64,000 nt of DNA, taken from NCBI RefSeq assembly GCF_001590605.1, contig NZ_CP014504.1, positions 2,542,001 to 2,606,000 on the forward strand. The letters are read 5' to 3'. Below the pieces are notes generated by a model. The model did not search any database and was not told the DNA's origin. It was given only the letters and a program-made list of their open reading frames with translations. The position numbers and the translations under genes are program-made. Source of the stretch: Pedobacter cryoconitis. GTDB taxonomy: Bacteria; Bacteroidota; Bacteroidia; Sphingobacteriales; Sphingobacteriaceae. Positions within the stretch are counted from its first letter, which is position 1; every line of letters begins with the position of its first letter. Positions 57,005-64,000 of this stretch are shown here, one piece after another.

Positions 57005-58744
57005 TTACAGTTTAATCTCCTCGAATTCATATTCTGAGCTTAGTTCCAATTGAGCTACTTTAGAATAGAGGGTGTGGTTACTCCAGATGTAATTTAATTT
57101 GCCCCATTGTATGGCACTTTTCACATCCGGAAAAAATCCGCTTCCATTTAAATTAGCACTGGTATTACATAATAATGGGATACCAGATATCTTTTTATAT
57201 TCTTCAAGTAATGTTCTGATTTCATGGGCAGGCGAGTCTGCCGCCACACTTTGTAAGCGTGCCGAGCCATCAAGGTGACATATAGCCGGAACCCGATCTT
57301 TCCAAGAGTCTTGTACCTGATGTTCAAAAAGCATATAGGGATCCGCGCATCCAGGATCAAATATATCTGCTGCATCTTCTTGCAGACAGATAGGTGCGAC
57401 AGGTCTGAATGCCTCCCGTTGTTTTACTTCATTCAGGCAATCTTTTATCTTGTTTTTTGTTGCAATAGCCAGCAAACTTCGGTTTCCGAGTGCTCTTGGG
57501 CCAATTTCTGCACAACCACTCAAAAAAACAACTGGTTCCTCCGTCTGGTGCAAAAGCATAGCTAATTCTTTCAAATTGCAGGCTTCTGTTTTCCATCCGT
57601 TTTCCGCAAGCTCACTTTCAATAAGAGATGGCCCTGAATAAACATTCCATTTCAGAGCAATAAAGTCAGTATTGGCCCACATTGCTGCACAAGCCGTACC
57701 TATAGCACTACCTGAATCATTTGGAAAGGGTGGGATATAGATCTCTTTAAAAATTCCGGAAGCCCTGATTGCACTGTTCCATTTTATATTTAAAGCCGAC
57801 CCGCCGCAAAAACAAAAATTAGATTCTGCATACCCATCAGCGGCAATTTTTCTGGAAAGACTTTGAATTAATAAATTTTGCAGATAACTATGGATAGTCA
57901 GTAATATATCCGCATCTGTACAAGATTTATCCGCTGTAAATTCCTGAATGGCCTGACAAAATTTGTGCTCAAACAGGTTGGAAATTTCAAATACAGATTT
58001 GTAAAGTTCAGGTAGTTCTTTTAACAATTCATGATCAATACTGCCTTCTGCGATATAAGACATGATTTTTCCCGCTACAGAAAGTCCTCCAAAATATCCA
58101 TTCAACTCCATTTCTTTACGATCTTCGGCTAAGGCTTCGGCAGTCTTTTTATAAGGGCCAAAATATTGCCCCATAATTCCGTAAATAGTGCCCATTAAAA
58201 AGAAAAGCGGCCCTTTATTGACAATGGTCTTTTCTGCAGCATTGATATAATATAATCTTGGATATTGTCCGCCATCCCAAACCAGCACATAACTATCTTC
58301 TGCGCTGGCAGAAAATGGGCTAGTGCAATAAGCTCCCAGAATATGTCCGGTTACATGCCTGAAGCTTTGATATGGATAAGAGATCTGATCGATCAGTAAT
58401 CCTTCGGAATAATTTTGTCCTGCAGTATTATCGTCTGCTAAATTTTCTTCGTTATAATAAGCAACTGGTATTTTAATTTCTGTTCCATCTGTTGGTACGG
58501 TTATATGGGAGACACCTTTCCAGTTGTCATCGCTTCCATGCCAGCCGTCAACAACAAAAAGATCAATCTGATCCATCCTGTAACCTTTTGATTGGAGCAG
58601 GGATTTAATTTCAGCTAAATCAGCTATTCCGGCATAGCGGTGATTGTTATTTATTTTTTCAAGCTCAATACTAAAAATCAGCTTTCCATTTTCAATCAGT
58701 GCTATCCCTCCATCATGAGTTATTTTTATTCCACAAATAATCAT
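57005..58744 (-). CDS. Carbamoyltransferase, NodU/CmcH/TobZ family
   Basis: A 579-residue O- or N-carbamoyltransferase. The N-terminal Kae1-like domain has HDGGIALIENGKL, the metal-binding His region FRHVTGHILGAY, and VWDGGQYPRLYY. The YrdC-like C-terminal part has GCAEIGPRALGNRSLLA, EAFRPVAP and LLCNTSANLNG, all family hallmarks. TobZ- and CmcH-type enzymes use carbamoyl phosphate and ATP to transfer a carbamoyl group to a hydroxyl of an antibiotic or amino acid. The length and motif order are normal, so the enzyme looks active. It lies 11 bp after the first NRPS and directly before a 2OG oxygenase, which suggests hydroxylation followed by carbamoylation of the peptide. The target is not visible from the sequence. 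Confidence 0.93.
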   Translation of the reverse strand: MIICGIKITHDGGIALIENGKLIFSIELEKINNNHRYAGIADLAEIKSLLQSKGYRMDQIDLFVVDGWHGSDDNWKGVSHITVPTDGTEIKIPVAYYNEENLADDNTAGQNYSEGLLIDQISYPYQSFRHVTGHILGAYCTSPFSASAEDSYVLVWDGGQYPRLYYINAAEKTIVNKGPLFFLMGTIYGIMGQYFGPYKKTAEALAEDRKEMELNGYFGGLSVAGKIMSYIAEGSIDHELLKELPELYKSVFEISNLFEHKFCQAIQEFTADKSCTDADILLTIHSYLQNLLIQSLSRKIAADGYAESNFCFCGGSALNIKWNSAIRASGIFKEIYIPPFPNDSGSAIGTACAAMWANTDFIALKWNVYSGPSLIESELAENGWKTEACNLKELAMLLHQTEEPVVFLSGCAEIGPRALGNRSLLAIATKNKIKDCLNEVKQREAFRPVAPICLQEDAADIFDPGCADPYMLFEHQVQDSWKDRVPAICHLDGSARLQSVAADSPAHEIRTLLEEYKKISGIPLLCNTSANLNGSGFFPDVKSAIQWGKLNYIWSNHTLYSKVAQLELSSEYEFEEIKL

Positions 58745-58755
58745 AAATATATATT

Positions 58756-61700
58756 CTAAATTGTTATTTCATCAAAGTCTAAATCGTGTGCTGATGCAGC
58801 ATTGGTCAGAGAAATCAATTCTGCCAGGTCCTTTAAAGTGACCATCTTAAAAAACAAACTAACGTCTATAGCACAGCTGAATTCAGTATTGATCCTGTTC
58901 ACGATATTTAAAGCCAGCAAGCTATGACCGCCCAGTTCAAAGAAGTTATCATTTGTGCCCACTTCTGTAATCTGCAGCACTTCTTTCCAGATTTCAACAA
59001 GTTTTTCTTCTGCTGGGGTTACCGGGGCTATATGGTTTTTAATTGCCAGATCAGCCCATGAAATATCGGGCAATGCCTTTCTGTTTACTTTCCCATTTGA
59101 AGTCAGAGGAATTTCATCTATATCGATAAGCAATGAAGGAATCATGATGTAGGGCAAGTGATTGCCGAGATATTTCCGGATTTCTAAATGGGTCAGTTCA
59201 CCGGATGAGACTATAAAAGCAATGATTTTTTTGTTGCCATCTTTAGCTTCTTTAAGTTGAACAATAGCCGCTTCCACACCAGGAACCTGAATGAGACAAG
59301 CTTCAATTTCTCCTGGCTCAATACGGTGTCCAAATAACTTGACCTGATCATCAATTCTGTTCCTGAATACGATATCTCCATTGGGCTGCATAACTACAAG
59401 GTCACCTGTTCTGTATAATTTGCTCCCATCTCCCCGAAAAACATCAGGGATAAATTTTTCAAGCGTTAGTTCCGGGTTATTTAAATAGCCGGTTGATATT
59501 CCATCACCTCCTAATACTAATTCTCCGGCAATACCAACGGGGCATAAAGCCAGGTTGGTATCCACCACATAGGCTTGTGTATTCGAAAATGGTTTTCCTA
59601 CCGGAATTTTGTCATAATTGGCTTTCGGATCTATAAGGTGCAATAATTTCCCAATTGTTGTTTCAGTCGGGCCATAGTGGTTGACGACAATCAAATCCGG
59701 ATTTTCTGTATAGATCTTTTTAACTGTTTCTGTTGACAGCGTTTCGCCACCAAAAATCAACAGCTGTTTTGGGTATGGAAATTTCCCTTTTAATTCGAGA
59801 GATTTCCAGTACGAAGGGACAATTTTTATACAATCAATTTCGTGTGTACTAAAATATTCCTGTATATAATCAGTATCCCTGAGCCTATTTTTAGAAAACA
59901 GGTGAATGGTTTTGCCAAAGATCAGGGAGCTGAACAAAACTGTATTGCCCAGATCTGTAGCGATTGTAGACATTAATCCAAAAGTTCTGTTCTTTGCTAT
60001 CGGGATACTGGATGCCAATCCAAACAGATAATCCATCAGATTCCTGTGGTTTATAACAACTCCTTTTGGTAACCCGGTTGATCCTGACGTGAAAATAACA
60101 TAAGCAGGATGACTTGGAGCTATAAGTATTTGCGGCATCGGATCTGTTTCCTGATCCCAGTCCTTTTGATCGAGTAAGATTTTATTTATAGAGATACCTG
60201 TAAGTACTGGGAAGTCTTGACTATGACTAACTATAAATTCTGCTTTTGTATTTTCAATAATATAATTGATCCTGTCTTTTGGATAGTCAACATCTATAGG
60301 AACATAAGCAGCGCCAGACTTTAATATCCCCAGCATACCTACAAGAGCCATTTCGAGATGACTATCAAAACATAAGATGACAAGCGTATCTTTACCTGCT
60401 CCGCGTCGTTTCAAATAAGAGGAAAGCTGGTTTGCTTTATCATTCAACTCTTTATAGGTAAGTGAACCGTTTTCGCAAACTACAGCGATATGGTCAGGTA
60501 TAAGATCTGCTTGTTCCTGGAACAGGTCAACAATGGTCTTTTCTTCGGGATACTCAGTTTCAGCCTGGTTAAATTCTACCACTAACTGATGGGTTTCATT
60601 TTCCGGAAGATAGTCTATTGTTGTAATCGGAACATCTGGGTGTTCCATGGCTTTTGTCAGCAGGTTTTCCAGGTGTGTAAATATCCTGGATACCCAGATC
60701 CCATCATAATTATCAGTATTGTATTTAATCGTCAGTTCCAACCCTTCTGATTGTGATTGTAATCCTGATTTTGATGGTAATTGTGATTCTGCAAAGTCAA
60801 AACTCAGGTCTATTTTAGCCGTAGGATTTTTAAAGTTGTGAGTGGTGATCTTCAGTTCATCTATCAGGTCTGTTTGCCCATAACTGCTCAGCTGCTGCTC
60901 GTTATGCAAGACGACCATCACATCAAACAGGGCTGAACGCCCTATATCCCGTTTTAGTTTTAACTTGCTGACCAGCAAATCAAAGGGATAGTGCTGATGC
61001 TCATAAGCTGTAGTTAAGTTCTCTTTCTGCTGATCCAATAGTGCTGAAAAACTACTATTTTCTGCTATGCCCGACCTGATGGCCAGCGTATTCAGGTAGA
61101 GTCCGATTTGATTTTCCAGATCCGGATGTACCCTACCTGCAATTGGCGTACCTATAACCAGGTCGTCCTGACCAGTATACCGGTGAAGTAATGCGGTTAT
61201 CCCAGCCATTAAAGTCATGAAAACAGTAGCTCCATGACTACTTGAAAAATGTTTCAGCTTTTCCAGGAATACAGCTGAATAGTGATGTACAACGCTGTCT
61301 CCCCGATAGGTCTGGACTGCCGAACGGGTCTTGAACCCAGGCAGGTCAATTACCGGAAGATCGCCCTGAAAACGGGATAGCCAGTAAGCTTCTGAGGCTA
61401 AATAGGCAGGTTCCTGAATTTCCTGGTTATGCCATAAGGCATAGTCTTTATACTGGATCGCCAGTTCCGGAAGCTGAATCTCTTTTCCGCTGATTAGCCC
61501 GTTATAAATCCGGATCACTTCATCAATCAGAATACCCATAGACCAGCCGTCTCCGGCTATATGATGCATATTCAGAAAAAACACGTGTTCTTCTGTACCC
61601 AATTTCAACAGTTCTGCACGCAGCAATGGTGCTTTGCTCAGTTCAAATGGTTCCTGGTTACTTTTTACCAGGTAAGCTGCAACGAGCAGATCTGTGTTAA

Positions 61701-64000
61701 TACTTGTGTTTGTATTAGTGCCTGTATTATCTTCTGTATGTGCATTGTCTTGTGTATGTGTATCTTGCGTATCCGCCTGTGTGCTAAAGTCTTTTATCTT
61801 TAGCTTAAAATTCAATGCAGACCAGGGAACTACATGTTGCAGAACTTCTCGCTGCTCGTTCTCTTTAAAATATGTTCTTAAGATTTCATGCCGCTCCATC
61901 AGCCTGGCAAAACTGGCTTCCAATACTACCGGGTTTAATGGCCCGCTCAACCGCAGCGCTGCAGGCATATGGTAGGCCTGTGATCCGCCCGAAAGCTGAC
62001 TTAATAACCAGATCCTGCTTTGAGAAGAACTTAGCGGATAACCCGAAGCATCCGCTGCTTTGGGAATCGCCTGGTAATCTCTTACATGAAATTGTCTGCT
62101 GATCCCCTCAATCGTTGGGTTCGACAAAAAAGAACTAAAGCTTATTGTTTTGCCGAAACGTTTATGCGTCCGGTTAATGACCTGGGAAACAATCAGGCTA
62201 TGACCGCCCAGATCAAAAAAATTGTCTGTTACGCCTATACGTTCTATTCCCAGTACTTCCTGCCAGATCGCTGTCAGCTGTTGCTCAGTTTCATTTGCTG
62301 GTGCCTGATATAAGTTATGGAGCATATCTTCCTGTCCAATTCCAGGCAAGGCTTTCCGGTCAGTTTTCCCGTTCGGGGTGAGCGGCATTGCGGCCAGCTG
62401 CACATAAAAAGCGGGTACCATATACTCAGGAAGTTTCTGCTGCAGGTAGGTTTTCAAGGCAGAACGGTCAAGCTGAGCTGCTGAAACTATATAAGCAACC
62501 AGCACTTTCTCTGAGTTGAATACAATTACCTCTACAATGACCTGTGATTCAGCCTCAAGGTATTCCAGCAATACATTTTCTATTTCTCCGGGTTCTATCC
62601 GGTAGCCACGGATCTTTACCTGATGGTCACTCCTGCCTGCAAATTGCAGGTTGCCATCTGGCAGCCACAGTCCAAGGTCGCCCGTATCATACATCCTGGT
62701 TCCCGGTACAAATGGATTGGTAATAAACTTCTCTGCGCTAAGGCTTTCATTTTTATAATACCCAATGGCCAATCCGTCGCCCGCAAGATAGATTTTCCCT
62801 CTTGCGCCTAATGGCAATAGCTTTAAATTATCGTCCAGTATATAAACTGCTGTATTAGCGATCGGCTTTCCGATATGGAGATGCTCACTGGCTGTTTTTA
62901 GTTTTTTTCCAGTAGACCAGATTGTAGTTTCGGTAGGCCCATAAAGATGCCAGGCTTCCAAACAATGTGCAATTAGCTTTTCTGCTAGTTTTTCTTGTAA
63001 TAAATCTCCGCCACAGACTATTTTCAGTTGATTACTTCCTGTCCATCCTGCTTTGAAAAGCATTTGATAAAAAGCTGGTGTAGCCTGAAGAACAGTTGGC
63101 TGTAATACTGCCAGTTTATGAATGATAAGCTCTGGATCAGACAATATTTCAGCACTGGCTATATATAAGCTTGCACCATTGATGATCGGAAGAAAAAAAT
63201 CAACTACAGAAACATCAAATGAATAAGTGGTTACAGAAAACAGCTGATCAGCCGGATTGATCTTTAACTTTTCACCGACAGACAGCAGTACATTAGTTAG
63301 TGACTGATGACTAATCTCAACTCCTTTAGGTACTCCTGTTGAGCCTGATGTATAAATAACATAGGCTGTATCTGTTGATGAAATTTCTACAGACGGCTTG
63401 TTTCCGGATAATAATGCCCCTTCCAGCAGGTCTTCAGGATCAATGCTGAATAATCCGCCTATCTCCTGAAACGAATGCCGCTTCTCTGCTACAAGGTTCT
63501 TTATTCCACTATTTTTAATAATAAAATCTAAACGATTGCGTGGAAAATCAGGATCTAAAGGAACATATGCCCTTCCTGCTTTTAAGATTCCCAGTAAAAC
63601 TGCCAGCATAGCTGCCGAACGGTTCATTAGAACGCCAATAGCAGATTTATCCTGGGCATTAGAATTCTGTACGAAAAAGGCGGCAATATGATCAGTTATT
63701 TTATCAAATCCGGAATACGAATATTCACGATTTTCATCGTAGACAGCAATATGATTTGGTACCCTTTTTACTTGTTCCTGAAACAGGTCAACAATTGTTT
63801 TTTCTTTAGCATAGGTGGTCTCAGTCTCGTTAAATTCTACCACCAACTGATGGGTTTCATTTTCCGGAAGATAGTCTATTGCTGTAATCGGAATATCAGG
63901 GTAATCCATGGCTTTTGTCAGCAGATTTTCCAGATGTGCAAATATCCTGGATACCCAGACCCCTTCATAATTGTCTGTATTGTATTTAATAGTCAGTTCC
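58756..64000 (-). CDS. NRPS, (C)-A-T-C-A-T, start beyond window
   Basis: The reading frame runs open to the right edge. The bases 63910-64000 encode the C-terminal end of another condensation domain (NTDNYEGVWVSRIFAHLENL), so the true start lies outside the window and the first in-window Met (63909) is internal. Visible: A1 (about 62360-63840, IYTSGSTGVPKG, LYGPTETT), T1 (FFDLGGHSLI), C (HHIAGDGWS near 61550), A2 (about 59060-60560, FTSGSTGLPKG, HYGPTETT) and T2 (FFELGGHSLLA). A1 reads D-V-V-Q-I-C-L-I-W-K by hand; no substrate is assigned. A2 carries TDLGNT at the pocket motif instead of the usual FDxSxxE, an unusual A-domain subtype. There is a Thr/Asn/Asp-rich insertion in the C domain. Confidence 0.92.
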   Translation of the reverse strand, partial: ELTIKYNTDNYEGVWVSRIFAHLENLLTKAMDYPDIPITAIDYLPENETHQLVVEFNETETTYAKEKTIVDLFQEQVKRVPNHIAVYDENREYSYSGFDKITDHIAAFFVQNSNAQDKSAIGVLMNRSAAMLAVLLGILKAGRAYVPLDPDFPRNRLDFIIKNSGIKNLVAEKRHSFQEIGGLFSIDPEDLLEGALLSGNKPSVEISSTDTAYVIYTSGSTGVPKGVEISHQSLTNVLLSVGEKLKINPADQLFSVTTYSFDVSVVDFFLPIINGASLYIASAEILSDPELIIHKLAVLQPTVLQATPAFYQMLFKAGWTGSNQLKIVCGGDLLQEKLAEKLIAHCLEAWHLYGPTETTIWSTGKKLKTASEHLHIGKPIANTAVYILDDNLKLLPLGARGKIYLAGDGLAIGYYKNESLSAEKFITNPFVPGTRMYDTGDLGLWLPDGNLQFAGRSDHQVKIRGYRIEPGEIENVLLEYLEAESQVIVEVIVFNSEKVLVAYIVSAAQLDRSALKTYLQQKLPEYMVPAFYVQLAAMPLTPNGKTDRKALPGIGQEDMLHNLYQAPANETEQQLTAIWQEVLGIERIGVTDNFFDLGGHSLIVSQVINRTHKRFGKTISFSSFLSNPTIEGISRQFHVRDYQAIPKAADASGYPLSSSQSRIWLLSQLSGGSQAYHMPAALRLSGPLNPVVLEASFARLMERHEILRTYFKENEQREVLQHVVPWSALNFKLKIKDFSTQADTQDTHTQDNAHTEDNTGTNTNTSINTDLLVAAYLVKSNQEPFELSKAPLLRAELLKLGTEEHVFFLNMHHIAGDGWSMGILIDEVIRIYNGLISGKEIQLPELAIQYKDYALWHNQEIQEPAYLASEAYWLSRFQGDLPVIDLPGFKTRSAVQTYRGDSVVHHYSAVFLEKLKHFSSSHGATVFMTLMAGITALLHRYTGQDDLVIGTPIAGRVHPDLENQIGLYLNTLAIRSGIAENSSFSALLDQQKENLTTAYEHQHYPFDLLVSKLKLKRDIGRSALFDVMVVLHNEQQLSSYGQTDLIDELKITTHNFKNPTAKIDLSFDFAESQLPSKSGLQSQSEGLELTIKYNTDNYDGIWVSRIFTHLENLLTKAMEHPDVPITTIDYLPENETHQLVVEFNQAETEYPEEKTIVDLFQEQADLIPDHIAVVCENGSLTYKELNDKANQLSSYLKRRGAGKDTLVILCFDSHLEMALVGMLGILKSGAAYVPIDVDYPKDRINYIIENTKAEFIVSHSQDFPVLTGISINKILLDQKDWDQETDPMPQILIAPSHPAYVIFTSGSTGLPKGVVINHRNLMDYLFGLASSIPIAKNRTFGLMSTIATDLGNTVLFSSLIFGKTIHLFSKNRLRDTDYIQEYFSTHEIDCIKIVPSYWKSLELKGKFPYPKQLLIFGGETLSTETVKKIYTENPDLIVVNHYGPTETTIGKLLHLIDPKANYDKIPVGKPFSNTQAYVVDTNLALCPVGIAGELVLGGDGISTGYLNNPELTLEKFIPDVFRGDGSKLYRTGDLVVMQPNGDIVFRNRIDDQVKLFGHRIEPGEIEACLIQVPGVEAAIVQLKEAKDGNKKIIAFIVSSGELTHLEIRKYLGNHLPYIMIPSLLIDIDEIPLTSNGKVNRKALPDISWADLAIKNHIAPVTPAEEKLVEIWKEVLQITEVGTNDNFFELGGHSLLALNIVNRINTEFSCAIDVSLFFKMVTLKDLAELISLTNAASAHDLDFDEITI
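60541..60739. repeat. Near-identical inter-module segment, copy 1
   Basis: This 199-bp stretch covers the end of a C domain and the C-to-A linker (IDYLPENETHQLVVEFN). It is very similar at nucleotide level to 63801-64000, where only scattered substitutions are visible. It indicates recent module duplication or gene conversion. Confidence 0.75.
61695..61790 (-). repeat. Low-complexity insertion in condensation domain
   Basis: A TGT/GTA-rich stretch encodes a run of about 28 residues of Asp, Thr, Asn and Gln (DTQDTHTQDNAHTEDN, then TGTNTNTSIN), within a surface loop ahead of the HHxxxDG motif. Other C domains of the cluster lack it. It looks like a repeat expansion. Confidence 0.7.
63801..64000. 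repeat. Near-identical inter-module segment, copy 2
   Basis: Partner of 60541-60739. Both encode the end of a C domain and the IDYLPENETHQLVVEFN linker. The similarity runs to the window edge, so the duplicated unit may include the whole preceding C domain. Confidence 0.75.

Noticed and set aside
63909..63911. ATG at 63909 as the start of the right-most NRPS
   Set aside because: The upstream bases in the same frame encode the end of a condensation domain up to the window edge, so this Met is internal.

Overview
The window looks like a chromosome segment of a Bacteroidota bacterium, most like Pedobacter or another Sphingobacteriaceae member. The support is a SusC/SusD pair with a DUF3823-type lipoprotein, an HTCS-like regulator, a DUF6266 protein, lipoprotein signal peptides and AT-rich intergenic DNA. 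No rRNA gene, intact tRNA or CRISPR array was seen.

Left part (1-18186): a polysaccharide-utilisation-type locus comes first. It has a DUF3823-like lipoprotein, SusD and SusC on the minus strand. Divergent from them are a propeller/Y_Y_Y sensor kinase and a separate receiver-AraC regulator, which HTCS systems normally fuse into one protein. A GxGYxYP protein, a DUF6266 protein, a small secreted Cys-rich protein, a TPR lipoprotein histidine kinase with its response regulator, and an unrecognised single-pass membrane protein follow. Between 16.2 and 16.9 kb lies a non-coding stretch rich in structure: a strong terminator behind a 51-codon ORF, two palindromes, a decayed tRNA-Pro-like sequence and three 14-bp repeats.

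Right part (18187-64000, cut by the right edge): a large minus-strand nonribosomal peptide synthetase (NRPS) cluster. In transcription order the genes are: an NRPS whose start lies outside the window (C-A-T-C-A-T visible), a NodU/CmcH-type carbamoyltransferase, a 2OG-Fe(II) oxygenase, an NRPS (TubC dock-C-A-T-C), a SyrP-like TauD oxygenase, an NRPS (A-T-C-A with an embedded decarboxylase-T-C), an A-T protein, an NRPS (dock-C-A-T-E-C-A-T), an NRPS (dock-C-A-T-TE), an aminotransferase, an alpha-amino-acid-ester-hydrolase-like S15 hydrolase, an HPPD/hydroxymandelate-synthase-like dioxygenase, an FAD-linked 2-hydroxyacid oxidase and a final C-A-T-C NRPS. Read co-linearly this gives at least nine modules ending at the thioesterase, plus the extra C-A-T-C protein. 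A fragment of a short-chain dehydrogenase gene abuts the left end of the cluster, which suggests that the cluster was inserted there.

The main discovery candidate is a full-length group II PLP decarboxylase domain of about 525 residues. It most resembles the aspartate 1-decarboxylase PanP and is inserted between core motifs A5 and A6 of an adenylation domain. By hand alignment, the specificity residues of that A domain match the published beta-alanine code (Val-Asp at 235/236, Ser301, Ala-Asp at 330/331). The module therefore appears to carry its own beta-alanine generator. A second beta-Ala-like A domain without the insertion lies three modules downstream. The dioxygenase, oxidase and aminotransferase together look like a 4-hydroxyphenylglycine (Hpg) pathway in which a GlcD-type FAD enzyme takes the place of the usual FMN oxidase. 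All specificity and family calls were made by eye and not by database search.
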